Below, one piece after another: positions 7,743 through 17,009 of a stretch of DNA of 64,000 bases. The stretch covers positions 1-64,000 of the forward strand of contig JARXAE010000003.1 in NCBI GenBank assembly GCA_029866005.1, given 5' to 3'. The notes under the pieces were generated by a model, which saw only the letters and a program-made list of their open reading frames with translations, made no database searches and was not told where the DNA came from. This DNA is from Fimbriimonas sp. GTDB lineage: Bacteria > Armatimonadota > Fimbriimonadia > Fimbriimonadales > Fimbriimonadaceae. Both the position numbers and the translations under genes were made by a program. Within the stretch, counting starts at the first letter, position 1; every line of letters begins with the position of its first letter.

Positions 7743-8477
7743 ATGATCCGTGCTCGTTCGCCATTGTTTCCGCTGACTTATCTTCTCGCATGCGTGTTTG
7801 GCGTAGGTGTTGGCGTTTGGCAATTGGGTGAAGCTCGACTGGCGACGATGGGTTTGGTGTTCGTAGCGCTTTCACTTCCTTTGCTGCTGCTCATCGCGGT
7901 TATTGAGTGGCGGATTTATCATGGTTGGGAGCCGTTTTGGTTGCGGCGCTTTTATCCCGAGGCGAGAGTAGTTGGGAAGTACCGGGATGAGTCGGATTTG
8001 CCGGGGCATCAGCGGGTGGAGATGGAGTTCCGAGATGGGCGGCGGCAGTGGTTCATTCTTGATCTGGATGAGATTGGGCTCTGCGATAAGGGGGATTTGG
8101 TGCATCTTTGGGCGATTGGGAAACACGTTTCGCACATTGTGGTGATCGAGGCGGGCAAGGCTCCGGCGGGGACTTGGGGACTTTCGGAAGACTCGGGAGA
8201 TGGATGCGCTCAGTTCTTTATGTGGGTATTGCCGGTAGTCAGTACGGTTGTCGCTGGTGCAGGCATGGGATTGTTGAGCCGTTCGGCGACTTCACCTTTG
8301 GTTGGCTGGGGGATGGTTGGCGGCGGTTTGATGGTTGCGCTTCTGCTAGGAGTGGTTTGGATCCGGGGGTGGGGAATCTCGCGTGGTTTGATCACCGATC
8401 CGGCGGGGGAAGTAGGAGGTGAGGCAGGGTGTTGCTTATTGGAGTTGCTCCTTCATTTCCCTTATTGGTTTTGGTAG
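7743..8477 (+). CDS. Membrane protein of unknown function, paralogue A
   Basis: 244 residues. Two N-terminal TM helices (about 10-25 and 32-50) are followed by a hydrophilic domain (about 55-140) of beta character (GHQRVEMEFRDGRRQWFILD, WAIGKHVSHIVVIE), then two further TM helices. The soluble domain contains YRDESD and CDKGDLVHLWAIG. It shares the first nine residues (MIRARSPLF) and the whole soluble domain layout with the next gene, so the two arose by tandem duplication. The hexamer TGAAAT lies 6 nt before the ATG, an imperfect match to the leaderless promoter pattern. The role is unknown; a small OB/SH3-like cytoplasmic domain is possible. Confidence 0.65.
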   Translation: MIRARSPLFPLTYLLACVFGVGVGVWQLGEARLATMGLVFVALSLPLLLLIAVIEWRIYHGWEPFWLRRFYPEARVVGKYRDESDLPGHQRVEMEFRDGRRQWFILDLDEIGLCDKGDLVHLWAIGKHVSHIVVIEAGKAPAGTWGLSEDSGDGCAQFFMWVLPVVSTVVAGAGMGLLSRSATSPLVGWGMVGGGLMVALLLGVVWIRGWGISRGLITDPAGEVGGEAGCCLLELLLHFPYWFW

Positions 8478-8508
8478 GCCCTCCCACAGATAGAATTGGA
8501 ATTGAAAC

Positions 8509-9342
8509 ATGATTCGCGCTCGCTCGCCGCTGTTTGGACTGACTTATCTCTTTGCGATCCTCCTGGGCTTCGGGATGGCTTGGTTGTACTTCACGCGGAT
8601 TGATCCATCTGTCGCGTTGGAGCGGTGGGTCAAGACTCCCCGGTTTGGGTTGTTTCGAGATATTGGGTGGGCATTGACCATTTTGGGATCAGGGGGGTTG
8701 GTCATCGTCGGCTTCATCGAGTTTCGGATCGTGCGGGGGTGGGAACCGAGATGGTTGCGACGGTTTATTCCTGGCTGCGTGGTTGTGGACATCTATAAGC
8801 ACGGATCGGACCCGAAGGAGCATCGGCGCATCGAGGTTCAGTCTCCGCACGGGTGGGCGAATTGGTACATCTTGGATTCGGAGGAGACTGGACTCTGCAA
8901 GGTTGGGGATACGGTGCATGTTTGGGCGATTGGGAAGCATGTGGCACACATCACGGTGATTGAGCCATCGGCGATCGTGTATTCGCCAAAGACTCGTCTT
9001 GCGGGGTGGGGTCGTACGATTGAGCAGTCGCAGGGCGGGTGTGCTTGGATGGTGATGGCTTTAGCTCCTTTGCTCGGAGGAGGGTTGGTGGGGAAGGGAC
9101 TTGAGCACCTGATATTCGCGGAGGCGATTTTTAGCGAAAGACGTCGATTTAGGGCAGGTGTTCCTCGGCTTGCGACAGGTTTCGAGGCGCAGTTCGTCGG
9201 GGTTGTACTCCTTGTGGCGGGCTTGGCATTGCTCGGCTACGTGTTGCATCGGTGGCTCACCGGATGGGATGATGAGGAGCTCAACTCATTGATGGAGTCC
9301 TCGCTGACTTCCTCTCGCTATCGTCGCAGCTGGTGGTCTTAG
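8509..9342 (+). CDS. Membrane protein of unknown function, paralogue B
   Basis: 277 residues. It is the tandem copy of the preceding gene, sharing MIRARSPLF, the RGWEPRWLRRF junction after TM2, and the HRRIEVQSPHGWANWYILDSEETGLCKVGDTVHVWAIGKHV domain in order. The C-terminal half diverges and has two TM helices (near 185-205 and 225-250). TGGAAT lies 6 nt before the ATG. It abuts the convergent sulfatase gene with zero spacing (stop codons form TAGCTA). The function is not recognised. Confidence 0.65.
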   Translation: MIRARSPLFGLTYLFAILLGFGMAWLYFTRIDPSVALERWVKTPRFGLFRDIGWALTILGSGGLVIVGFIEFRIVRGWEPRWLRRFIPGCVVVDIYKHGSDPKEHRRIEVQSPHGWANWYILDSEETGLCKVGDTVHVWAIGKHVAHITVIEPSAIVYSPKTRLAGWGRTIEQSQGGCAWMVMALAPLLGGGLVGKGLEHLIFAEAIFSERRRFRAGVPRLATGFEAQFVGVVLLVAGLALLGYVLHRWLTGWDDEELNSLMESSLTSSRYRRSWWS

Positions 9343-10776
9343 CTACTCTTTATCAACTATGCCGAGGGGGAAATCCCGGTTGGGGATGTGTTCTGTGCTC
9401 CAGACTTTCTTGGCTCGTTCGATGAGGTCTTGTCGAGTGCTGGATAGGTTGTTCTTTTCGGATGGGTCGGCTTCGAGGTCGTAGACTTCGATCTTTTCGG
9501 GGTTCTTTTTGAGGTCAGGGCGGATGACTTTGAGGTTATTGAACCAGACGGCTTGCATTGCACTGGCTTCGGGGTATTCGACGTAGATGAAGTCGCGCTT
9601 CTTTGGCGCTTTGCCGAGGAGGGCGGAGGCGTAGCTGACGCCGTCGGTTTTGGGGGCTTTCGTGCCGCAGAGTTCACTGAGCGAGGCGAGGGTATCGTAG
9701 GCGACGAAGGGTTGGGAGATTATTTTTCCGGCGGGGATGACGCCAGGGCACCAGGCGATGAAGGGTTCGCGGATTCCGCCTTCGTAGAGGGACATCTTTT
9801 TGCCTCTTAGTCCGCCATTGGAGTTGAAGAATTCGGTGTCGACGCCGCCATTGAAGGTTGCTCCGTTGTCGCTGGTGAAACAGATCACGGTTCTATCGGC
9901 GATGCCTTGGTCTTCGATCGTCTTTCTCAGTTGCCCTACTGTCCAGTCTAGGTAGGCGATCATCGCGGCGTAGGTGGCGCGGGGGCGGGGGTTTGGGAGG
10001 TAGCCGTTCGCGCCGAGGTAGGGTTTGGAATCCCATTCGGTTGGGAATTTTTTGATCCACTCAGGTGGAGCTTGGAGCGCGGCGTGAGGGATGGTCGTTG
10101 CGTAGTAGATGAAGAATGGGTTTGCCTTGTTCTTCTTGATGAAACTCTGGGCATTGTCGAGGATTTTGGCGTGGGCGAAATCGTTGCCGTTGTATTTGGC
10201 GTTCCATTCGTCGAGGTCCGTTGGGACGGATTCAGCCTTTTGGTGGGCGTTGCCGCCGACGTTGTCCAATAGATCGGGTTGGTGGTTGTTCCAGAGATAC
10301 TTTGGATAATGGTTGTGGGCTCGACGCTGGCAGAGATAGCCGTAGAAAGTGTCGAAGCCGTGGTCCATCGGAGTTTCGCCGGACTGGGGTCCGCCGAGTC
10401 CCCATTTGCCGAAGATGGCGGTTTGGTAGCCGGCGGATTTGAGGTTTTCGGCGATGGTCGTGGTGCTTGCCGGGAGGGGCATTTGGCCCTCGGGATCGTT
10501 TGGTCCGAAGCCTCCTTTTTCTTTGTTACCTCTGATTGGAGAGTGGCCCTGATGGAGACCAGTCATCAGTGAGGCGCGGGTGGGGGCGCAGACGGTGCTG
10601 GCGGCGTAGAAGCGGGTGAATTTCGTTCCTTCGGCGGCGAGGCGGTCGATGTTTGGGGTTGGAATGAGTTTTTGTCCGTAGCAACCGAGTTCGCCGTAGC
10701 CGAGGTCGTCGGCCATGATGTAGATCACGTTGAGTTTTGGCGCGATCAGGTTTGCGGCGATGGCGGTGAGGAGCAT
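9343..10776 (-). CDS. Sulfatase (arylsulfatase family)
   Basis: 477 residues from the ATG at 10776. A longer frame exists, but TAGAAT 7 nt upstream of this ATG and the loss of similarity before it favour 10776. The alkaline-phosphatase-fold features are MADDLGYGELGCYG (metal ligands), the sulfatase signature CAPTRASLMTG whose Cys must become formylglycine, HGFDTFYGY, and FTSDNGATFNGG. It should hydrolyse sulfate esters, probably of environmental polysaccharides. The N-terminal hydrophobic segment is short, so export is uncertain. No formylglycine-generating enzyme is in the window. It is divergent from purN. Confidence 0.88.
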   Translation of the reverse strand: MLLTAIAANLIAPKLNVIYIMADDLGYGELGCYGQKLIPTPNIDRLAAEGTKFTRFYAASTVCAPTRASLMTGLHQGHSPIRGNKEKGGFGPNDPEGQMPLPASTTTIAENLKSAGYQTAIFGKWGLGGPQSGETPMDHGFDTFYGYLCQRRAHNHYPKYLWNNHQPDLLDNVGGNAHQKAESVPTDLDEWNAKYNGNDFAHAKILDNAQSFIKKNKANPFFIYYATTIPHAALQAPPEWIKKFPTEWDSKPYLGANGYLPNPRPRATYAAMIAYLDWTVGQLRKTIEDQGIADRTVICFTSDNGATFNGGVDTEFFNSNGGLRGKKMSLYEGGIREPFIAWCPGVIPAGKIISQPFVAYDTLASLSELCGTKAPKTDGVSYASALLGKAPKKRDFIYVEYPEASAMQAVWFNNLKVIRPDLKKNPEKIEVYDLEADPSEKNNLSSTRQDLIERAKKVWSTEHIPNRDFPLGIVDKE

Positions 10777-10783
10777 TGAACTG

Positions 10784-10789
10784 ATTCTA
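10784..10789 (-). promoter_or_regulatory. -10 (TAGAAT) of the sulfatase gene
   Basis: TAGAAT, 7-nt spacer, ATG at 10776. It sits only 3 bp from the oppositely oriented -10 of purN. Confidence 0.5.
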
Positions 10790-10792
10790 CAG

Positions 10793-10798
10793 TATGCT
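10793..10798 (+). promoter_or_regulatory. Leaderless -10 (TATGCT) of purN
   Basis: TATGCT, spacer TTCGGC, then GTG at 10805. It supports the GTG start over the upstream in-frame ATG at 10730, which lies inside the sulfatase gene. Confidence 0.55.
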
Positions 10799-10804
10799 TT
10801 CGGC

Positions 10805-11383
10805 GTGCATCGAATCGGAATTGTGATCGGCCCGAAGGGGCGAGGGTCGAACATGATCGCTTTGGCAGCCCGGATCAAGCTGGATGATTCGATGGTTGTG
10901 CAGAAAGTGGTGACTCCTCGGGCGGATGCGCCGGGAGCTTTGGCGGCGATTGCCGAGGGGCTGCGGGTTGAGACCGTTCCCTATGCCGGTGCTGTTCCCT
11001 ATGAGGCTCGGCTTGCTGAGGAGTTGGCGGATTGTGATTGGATTTGTCTCGCTGGATACATGAAGTTGCTTCCGGCTTCATTACTGGAGTCTCATGAGGG
11101 GCGAATCTTAAATATTCATCCGGCGCTGCTGCCGAAGTTTGGTGGCAAGGGGATGTACGGGATGCATGTCCACGAGGCAGTTTTGGCAGCTCAAGAAGGG
11201 GAGAGTGGGTGCACAGTTCACTTTGTGACGGCTGAATATGACGAAGGGGAGATCATCTTACAAGCTCGGTGCCGGGTTGAGATTGACGACTCGCCGGAAG
11301 AGCTGGCGGCTCGGGTACTGCGTTTGGAGCATGAGAGTTACTATCGAGCCCTGAAGAAGGTGGTCAATGGCGCAGGAAGTTGA
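10805..11383 (+). CDS. purN: Phosphoribosylglycinamide formyltransferase
   Basis: 192 residues from GTG 10805. It transfers the formyl group from 10-formyl-THF to GAR in purine synthesis. Family motifs are present: GRGSNM near the N-terminus, the catalytic NIHPALLPKFGG (Asn and His), GMHVHEAVL, and HFVTAEYDEGEII (catalytic Asp). The length is normal for PurN. plsC starts inside its last codons, a 17-bp overlap, so the two are one transcript. The start is chosen from the TATGCT hexamer and because the first beta strand (HRIGIVIG) then begins at once. Confidence 0.92.
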   Translation: MHRIGIVIGPKGRGSNMIALAARIKLDDSMVVQKVVTPRADAPGALAAIAEGLRVETVPYAGAVPYEARLAEELADCDWICLAGYMKLLPASLLESHEGRILNIHPALLPKFGGKGMYGMHVHEAVLAAQEGESGCTVHFVTAEYDEGEIILQARCRVEIDDSPEELAARVLRLEHESYYRALKKVVNGAGS

Positions 11384-12005
11384 GCTACCAGTTGGGCGGG
11401 GTCACAAGTGGCTTTGGCTTGTGAACATTATTGGTTGGCCACTGATCACCATTTTGGGGCCAACGACTTTTTCCGGAGCTTCTCGGGTTCCTCGGTCGGG
11501 AGGGTTGATCGTGATAGCGAATCACCTTTCGGACTGCGACCCGGTTGTGCTTCAGGGGTGTTGCCCACGTCCGATCTTCTTCATGAGCAAGAGCGAGTTG
11601 TTCTCGATGAAAGTGGTGGGGACTTGGATGCGGTTTTGGGGAGCTTTTCCGGTGAAGCGCGGGGCTCCGGATCGGAGATCATTGCGAATCGCTTCGGAGT
11701 TAGCTAAGGCAGGAAACGTCGTTGGGATTTTTCCGGAGGGTCAGCTTTCGGAGAATGGGCAGCTTCAGGAGATTCGAGAAGGTGCGGCTCTTATCGTTCG
11801 TATGGCTGAGGTTCCAGTCATTGTCTGTGGGTTGCGAAACACGAACCGGATGGTGCCTTATGGTTCAGTCATCCCTCGCCCGGCTTTTGCCAGGATCACA
11901 GCGACTTGGGGCGAAGCTCGGACGTTTTCTAAAGATTCCTCGAACGAGGAGATTGCAGCTTGGATGGAATCTGAGCTTCGACGTTTGATACCGGAACCAA
12001 AATAG
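11367..12005 (+). CDS. plsC: 1-acyl-sn-glycerol-3-phosphate acyltransferase
   Basis: 212 residues. It acylates lysophosphatidic acid at the inner membrane. The PlsC motifs are block I NHLSDCDP (HX4D), block II with the FPVKRGAPDR segment, block III FPEGQLS, and block IV VPVIVCGL. An N-terminal hydrophobic helix (LWLVNIIGWPLITILG) anchors it in the membrane. It is translationally coupled to purN by a 17-bp overlap, an unusual pairing of purine and phospholipid synthesis, and is followed by an intrinsic terminator. Confidence 0.88.
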   Translation: MAQEVELPVGRGHKWLWLVNIIGWPLITILGPTTFSGASRVPRSGGLIVIANHLSDCDPVVLQGCCPRPIFFMSKSELFSMKVVGTWMRFWGAFPVKRGAPDRRSLRIASELAKAGNVVGIFPEGQLSENGQLQEIREGAALIVRMAEVPVIVCGLRNTNRMVPYGSVIPRPAFARITATWGEARTFSKDSSNEEIAAWMESELRRLIPEPK

Positions 12006-12033
12006 AAAGAGCTAGCCGATGGGCTAGCTCTTT
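12006..12033. terminator. Intrinsic terminator between plsC and the cox operon
   Basis: 12-bp perfect inverted repeat (AAAGAGCTAGCC, loop GATG) lying 1 bp after the plsC stop. The T tract is only 3 nt on either strand, so efficiency may be moderate. It is placed to end both convergent transcripts. Confidence 0.7.
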
Positions 12034-12052
12034 GATTGTCTTCCGTTCTCGA

Positions 12053-12547
12053 TTACCAGACCGATTTCGGAATTCGGTTTTGGGTTCCTTCTTCGCCAGG
12101 ATTTATCTTGGCACCATCGGTTGATCCGATGATTCTTGGGGTTGCAGATTCAACGTAGTCGTTGTTGTACCAGTGAGCAACCGGCTCGTGCTGGCGGAAA
12201 TAGAAGTCCGTCCAAACCGAGAACAGCACGGGGATGAAGAAGAAGCCCATCAGAGCAAACAACTTCCCGAGGCTTGAAGCCCATTTGACGTGCATGAAGT
12301 ACATGACGACGATGTATGTCTTGACCCCAGCGATTCCAACAGCGATCACGTTGTTTACCCAGTAACCCACTTGGTGACTCAGACCGAGAGGCTTAGTGAG
12401 GATGTGACCGATATCGATTTGCGCGGCGGCAATCGTGAGGACCATAAAGACAGCGAGAATTCCTGCAGTCTTAACGTACATCGAGTTCGCATGGATGTGG
12501 TGACCTCCATGGTCATCGTGCACTGCGGCGAGAGGGGATTTTGCCAT
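12053..12547 (-). CDS. Cytochrome c oxidase subunit IV
   Basis: 164 residues from ATG 12547 (MAKSPL), whose A overlaps the last base of the subunit III stop (TAATG). An N-terminal His-rich tail (VHDDHGGHHIH) precedes three TM helices (about 27-46, 60-85, 95-115); this is the prokaryotic COX4/CtaF pattern, although the C-terminal ~50-residue extension is longer than usual. It is a non-catalytic subunit of the caa3-type terminal oxidase and the last gene of the respiratory operon. Confidence 0.8.
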   Translation of the reverse strand: MAKSPLAAVHDDHGGHHIHANSMYVKTAGILAVFMVLTIAAAQIDIGHILTKPLGLSHQVGYWVNNVIAVGIAGVKTYIVVMYFMHVKWASSLGKLFALMGFFFIPVLFSVWTDFYFRQHEPVAHWYNNDYVESATPRIIGSTDGAKINPGEEGTQNRIPKSVW

Positions 12548-13251
12548 TAGTGTGAACCTCCACCCGAACCCGCACTTGGATTGGGCATGAGATAGAAAAG
12601 GGGATAAAGGAAGATCCACACGATGTCAACGAAGTGCCAGTAAAGACCGACAAGCTCGGTTGGGATGTAGTCCTCGGTGACAATCTTTTTGCCTTTGAAC
12701 CACATCATTCCTAACGCTCCGATGACCAGAATTCCGACGAGGACGTGAACACCGTGGAGTCCCGTCATCGCGAAGTAAAGTCCGAAAAACAGCTGAACGT
12801 GGTCGAGGTTAGCCCCTTGAAAGTGGCTTACTTCGGGTGCGAATCCTGGCCCAGGGAACAGATGGTGAGCATACTTCTCGCTGTACTCGACGTACTTGAT
12901 ACCGAGAAACACAAACGCACAAGCAAGAACTCCGCCCAATCGCATGAGTACTCCCATCCGATTCTTTAACTGCGCTTGACGTACAGCCGTAGCCATGAGG
13001 AACGAGCTGAACAGTAGGTTTGCAGTGTTAATGCCACCTAACTGCCAGCTTAGCTCGCCATGAGCCTTAAACCAGTCGTTCTGATAGTTCGCCCTGTAAA
13101 AGGAGTATGTGAGGAAGAGCATGCCGAAGAACATGACTTCGGTGACCAGGAAGGTCCACATCCCTACGATGTAGGAGTCGTTCTGCTGATCCATGTCCTC
13201 ATATTGAAATTTGAGGACATTGAACTCGTCGCCGTGGGCTGCGTGGGACAT
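12547..13251 (-). CDS. ctaE: Cytochrome c oxidase subunit III
   Basis: 234 residues. Seven hydrophobic helices of the COX3 family are visible, with diagnostic segments near VGMWTFLVTEVMFFG, TGLHGVHVLVG and YWHFVDIVWIFLYPLFYL (the conserved Trp-His-Phe-Val-Asp). It supports the stability and proton uptake of the oxidase. The ATG lies 2 bp after the subunit I stop, and its own stop overlaps the subunit IV start. Confidence 0.92.
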   Translation of the reverse strand: MSHAAHGDEFNVLKFQYEDMDQQNDSYIVGMWTFLVTEVMFFGMLFLTYSFYRANYQNDWFKAHGELSWQLGGINTANLLFSSFLMATAVRQAQLKNRMGVLMRLGGVLACAFVFLGIKYVEYSEKYAHHLFPGPGFAPEVSHFQGANLDHVQLFFGLYFAMTGLHGVHVLVGILVIGALGMMWFKGKKIVTEDYIPTELVGLYWHFVDIVWIFLYPLFYLMPNPSAGSGGGSH

Positions 13252-13253
13252 TG

Positions 13254-14936
13254 CTAGGCCTTGCCTCCTGCCGCCATCATGTCGTTCTCATGCTCTGCAA
13301 CTGGATCGTAGTCGTAGACATCGTCCGAAACGATGACCTTGTATCGGAAGTTCTCGGTTGGAGGAGGTGAACTGGTCGCCCACTCCAAACCGTGTGCATT
13401 CCAAGGATTGTCTCCGGCCTTCTCGCCTTTGAAAAGCGAGTGGAGCAGATAGAACGCAGGAACAGCGAATCCAACTCCAAGCACGGATGATCCCATGGTT
13501 GAAAGGATGTGATACGGAGTGAATTCCGGTGCGAAGTAGTAGTAGTGGTAGCGTCGAGGCATTCCCATCCAACCCACGATGAACTGCGGGAAGAACGTTA
13601 GGTTGAACCCAACGAAGACGAGAATTCCGTTCCACTTGGCGATTGACTCGTTATAGAGCCTTCCTGTCATCTTGGGCCACCAGTAGTGGAGACCGGCCAA
13701 GAAGCCCATGATTGAGCCTCCGACCATGACGTAGTGGAAGTGAGCGACGACAAAGTAAGTTGCGGACAGGTGGACATCGTTTCCAGCACTTGCCAGGAAC
13801 GGTCCTGTAAGTCCCCCAACAAGGAACAAGCCTTGGAAGCCAATTCCGTAGATCATCGGCGAGGAGAGGACAACATTTCCTTTGTACATCGTCGCTGTCC
13901 AGTTCCAGACCTTAATCGCGGATGGAACCGCGAGGAGGAACGTCAGCAATGAGAAGATGACGGCTTGGTACATCGACTGGCTTGAGACGAACATGTGGTG
14001 TCCCCAAACGAGGAAGCCGAGGAACGCAATGGCCAGAGAGCTGAAGGCGATCATGTGATAACCGAAGACTCGCTTTCGGCTGAACGCGGTCATGATCTCG
14101 GAGATGACGCCGAATGCCGGCAAAATCATGATGTAGACAGCTGGGTGACTGTAGAACCAGAACATGTGCTGGAACAGAACCGGGTCGCCGCCTAATTCAG
14201 GACTATAGATTGGGAGTTGGAAGGTTCGCTCGAAGATGACGCAGAGAAGCGTAATCGCAACGACCGGCGTTCCCAGCAACATGATGACACCTGTAGCGTA
14301 GTGACCCCAAATAAAGAGAGGAAGTCGGAACCAGGTCATTCCTGGCGCACGCATCTTGTGGATAGTGATGACGAAGTTCATACCCGTGGTGATCGAACTG
14401 AAACCACCGAGGAAGACTCCGAGTAGCGTCAAGGAGACATTACTGTTCGAGTACATGCTCGAATAGGGCGTGTAGAACGTCCATCCCGTATCTGCTCCGC
14501 CGGCAAGCATGGCAAGCATGATGCACGTGCCTGCAGCCATGTAGAGGTACCAACTCAAGAGGTTGAGCCGAGGGAACGCAAGGTCCCTTGCACCGATCAT
14601 GAGAGGGATTAGGAAGTTCCCTAGTACCGCCGGAATAGCAACGAGGAGAAAGAGGAAGACCATGACGGTCCCGTGGGCAGTAAAGAGCTTGTTGTAAGTC
14701 TCCGACTCCATCAGGTTTCCGGCAGGTGACATCAATTCATATCGAACGCCTGCAGCGGCAAGTCCGCCGATAAAGAAGAACAGCGTTACCGACATTAGGT
14801 ACAGCATTGCAATTCGTTTATGGTCTTCGGTGAGAAGCCATGAACGGATCGAGTGTCCATTAGTAAGGTAGTTCAGTTCAGGGTTGGTATGGAAATGCTC
14901 CATTCCCCCGACTTCAGTCTTGACTGTTGTGCTCAT
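13254..14936 (-). CDS. ctaD: Cytochrome c oxidase subunit I, A2-type
   Basis: 560 residues, 12 TM helices. It houses heme a and the heme a3/CuB centre that reduces O2. Ligands are visible: the first heme a His in [17 protein letters not shown] with the CuB His and cross-linked Tyr, VWGHHMF with the other CuB histidines, and [12 protein letters not shown] with heme a3 and heme a ligands. The YSHPAVY sequence lacks the Glu of the mitochondrial A1 type and carries the Tyr-Ser pair of A2 oxidases such as Rhodothermus caa3 (family knowledge). It overlaps subunit II by 4 bp. Confidence 0.95.
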   Translation of the reverse strand: MSTTVKTEVGGMEHFHTNPELNYLTNGHSIRSWLLTEDHKRIAMLYLMSVTLFFFIGGLAAAGVRYELMSPAGNLMESETYNKLFTAHGTVMVFLFLLVAIPAVLGNFLIPLMIGARDLAFPRLNLLSWYLYMAAGTCIMLAMLAGGADTGWTFYTPYSSMYSNSNVSLTLLGVFLGGFSSITTGMNFVITIHKMRAPGMTWFRLPLFIWGHYATGVIMLLGTPVVAITLLCVIFERTFQLPIYSPELGGDPVLFQHMFWFYSHPAVYIMILPAFGVISEIMTAFSRKRVFGYHMIAFSSLAIAFLGFLVWGHHMFVSSQSMYQAVIFSLLTFLLAVPSAIKVWNWTATMYKGNVVLSSPMIYGIGFQGLFLVGGLTGPFLASAGNDVHLSATYFVVAHFHYVMVGGSIMGFLAGLHYWWPKMTGRLYNESIAKWNGILVFVGFNLTFFPQFIVGWMGMPRRYHYYYFAPEFTPYHILSTMGSSVLGVGFAVPAFYLLHSLFKGEKAGDNPWNAHGLEWATSSPPPTENFRYKVIVSDDVYDYDPVAEHENDMMAAGGKA

Positions 14937-16069
14937 TGTTGATCTCCCTTTTCGACGGCCAGTGCACCAACCGACGGGGCGGAGCCTCGGCGGGTTGGAG
15001 TTGCGTCTGCTCTATCTGAATTGAATTGCATAGCGTTGCTGTTGAGTCCGGCTTTGCCGGCTAGATCCCGAGCCTGAATTCCAGGCATCGCAGCGGCGAT
15101 TGTGCTCGTCGGAATGCTTTGGCTAGCACCTGACTTGATGTAAGCGACAAGATTCATAATATCTTCCTCTGAGAAGGTCTTATCATAAGCTGGCATCGTT
15201 AAGCCGTACCCTTTCGTGACCTTCTCTGCGGGCCTCATGATTGCTTCTCGGATGTAACTTTCGTCGGCGATCCATTTTCGTCCGTCGGTGGTTTCACGCG
15301 ACTTCCCGAAGATTCCCCGAAGTGACGGGCCTCGTGGAATAAGGTCATTTGCCCCGTGGCAGTTTCCGCATCCAATTTTGTTGAAGAGTTTCTCGCCGGT
15401 TTGGGCTGCGGTCAGATTCTCTCGAACTTGACCATTTTGAGCGATCCAATCGGCGTACTCTCTCTTCGGCATTACGATAACCGAACCGCCCATTTCCGAG
15501 TGCTGAGTTCCGCAGTACATATTGCAGAACAGATGATAGCGTCCAACCTTCGTGGGGCGGAACCACAATTGCGTGTACCGTCCAGGAACTGTCATGAACT
15601 GAACGCGGAATGCAGGGATATAGAAGGCGTGGATAACGTCTTGCGAGATCATCGTGATCTTGACGTCGGTGTCCACTGGAACGTGCAGAGTGTTGTTCTC
15701 TCGAACTCCATCTGGGTGCTGAACGTGCCACATCCATTGCTTTCCAACGACGAATATCTCTTTCGCATTTTTCGGCGGAGTTCGCATGTCGACAAAGATC
15801 TTTGTGCTCCAAAAGAACGTAGCGAGACCGAGAACGGTTGGGACCAGAACCCACCAGAACTCCATGCGTGCGTTTTCGTACTGGGGGCTAGATCGATCAG
15901 CCTTACTTCCCTTCTTGAACTTGACCGCAAACCAAAGGATGAGCGCGAAAGTAAGAAGCCCAAAAAACACCGCTTGAGCTACGATGGCGTAGAACAGCGC
16001 ATCATGCTCCGAGGCGAAGTTTGACGCCTGCGGTGGGTTCATCGGATAGTTAAACAGATTCCAGTTCAT
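14933..16069 (-). CDS. ctaC: Cytochrome c oxidase subunit II with fused cytochrome c domain
   Basis: 378 residues. Two TM helices (about 28-48 and 70-90) are followed by a cupredoxin domain with the full CuA set ([12 protein letters not shown]: Cys, Cys, His, Met, plus an earlier His in [10 protein letters not shown]). A cytochrome c domain follows, with heme motif CGNCHG at about 233 and a later Met ligand in [10 protein letters not shown]. This is the caa3 architecture, receiving electrons directly from cytochrome c or from complex III. A ~50-residue low-complexity tail ends the protein. Confidence 0.93.
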   Translation of the reverse strand: MNWNLFNYPMNPPQASNFASEHDALFYAIVAQAVFFGLLTFALILWFAVKFKKGSKADRSSPQYENARMEFWWVLVPTVLGLATFFWSTKIFVDMRTPPKNAKEIFVVGKQWMWHVQHPDGVRENNTLHVPVDTDVKITMISQDVIHAFYIPAFRVQFMTVPGRYTQLWFRPTKVGRYHLFCNMYCGTQHSEMGGSVIVMPKREYADWIAQNGQVRENLTAAQTGEKLFNKIGCGNCHGANDLIPRGPSLRGIFGKSRETTDGRKWIADESYIREAIMRPAEKVTKGYGLTMPAYDKTFSEEDIMNLVAYIKSGASQSIPTSTIAAAMPGIQARDLAGKAGLNSNAMQFNSDRADATPTRRGSAPSVGALAVEKGDQQ

Positions 16070-16089
16070 GGTTCTTTGGTTGCGCCCGT

Positions 16090-17001
16090 TTAGGCTGTCG
16101 GGCCTCCCGACGGGAGAGTATTGCTTGGATACTTCTTAAACATTCGGAACATCGAAATGCCCAAAACGAGTACGGTGAGGACCGCGGAAGTATTCAAAAT
16201 CTGAATGATAGTTCTTGTTCGAGGGCTAGAAGCTTCCATCTTGAAGCAACCCAAGAGGAACACGTCCCCAAGTGGCTCGACGATGCCTTTTGCGGCGTCT
16301 CGAATTCCTGAGCGAACGGTTACGGTTGCGAACTGGCCACCGGTATTGTAGCCAATGATCTTCCCGCTACCGGCCAGAAACACTGCGGCTGCCGGGTGGT
16401 TGACCCAGTCTCGCTTTTCGTCATAGGTGTACTCAAAGCCCATGGTCGCGGTTAACTCTCGCACATCGGCTTCCTTTCCGATCGTGAAGTGAATTCCCTT
16501 ATCGACGGTCTGATAGGCTTCGTCGCGCTGCTCAGGAGTTAGTTTTTTCCATCCCTCGTTCATGATGCCAAGGATTTCTGCCTTCTTGGCCCGGGCAAGT
16601 TCAACTGTCTCCTTTGGATGAATGCTAACGACGACCAGGTCGAAATCTCGACCGGGAACAACCGACTCGACAGTCTTTTTGGTGCTCACGGCGACTTCCT
16701 TGATGAGCATCTTGGTCAGAGAGTCCAGTTCTGCAAAGCAAACTCCATTGCACTTGTAGAAGATTGGTAGGAGCATGACAGGACGCCCCACTTGGAGGTA
16801 TTCGCCGAGAGTCTTGGTGACTCCTTTATCATCCGTGAGCGGTGTTGCAAGGGGCATCTGGGCTCCGATTGCAGGTTTGAGATTAAAGCTGTCTTCGAAC
16901 ACCCCTCGTCCTCGAGGTCGAGTGATCGCAAAGAAGAACGCCACGATGGCTATTGCCATCATTGGGATCCAGATTGCGCTTGCTCCTCGAGTTCTGTGCA
17001 T
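16090..17001 (-). CDS. SCO1/SenC-type copper chaperone for CuA assembly
   Basis: 303 residues. An N-terminal TM anchor (about 10-26) is followed by a thioredoxin-fold domain containing the copper-binding CNGVC (CxxxC) and the distal His in WVNHPAAAVFL, the three Sco ligands. A second C-terminal TM helix (about 270-288) is present, which simple Sco proteins lack. Its place just upstream of subunit II fits delivery of copper to the CuA site. Spacing to neighbours is 20 and 8 bp. Confidence 0.88.
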   Translation of the reverse strand: MHRTRGASAIWIPMMAIAIVAFFFAITRPRGRGVFEDSFNLKPAIGAQMPLATPLTDDKGVTKTLGEYLQVGRPVMLLPIFYKCNGVCFAELDSLTKMLIKEVAVSTKKTVESVVPGRDFDLVVVSIHPKETVELARAKKAEILGIMNEGWKKLTPEQRDEAYQTVDKGIHFTIGKEADVRELTATMGFEYTYDEKRDWVNHPAAAVFLAGSGKIIGYNTGGQFATVTVRSGIRDAAKGIVEPLGDVFLLGCFKMEASSPRTRTIIQILNTSAVLTVLVLGISMFRMFKKYPSNTLPSGGPTA

Positions 17002-17009
17002 GTCTATTT

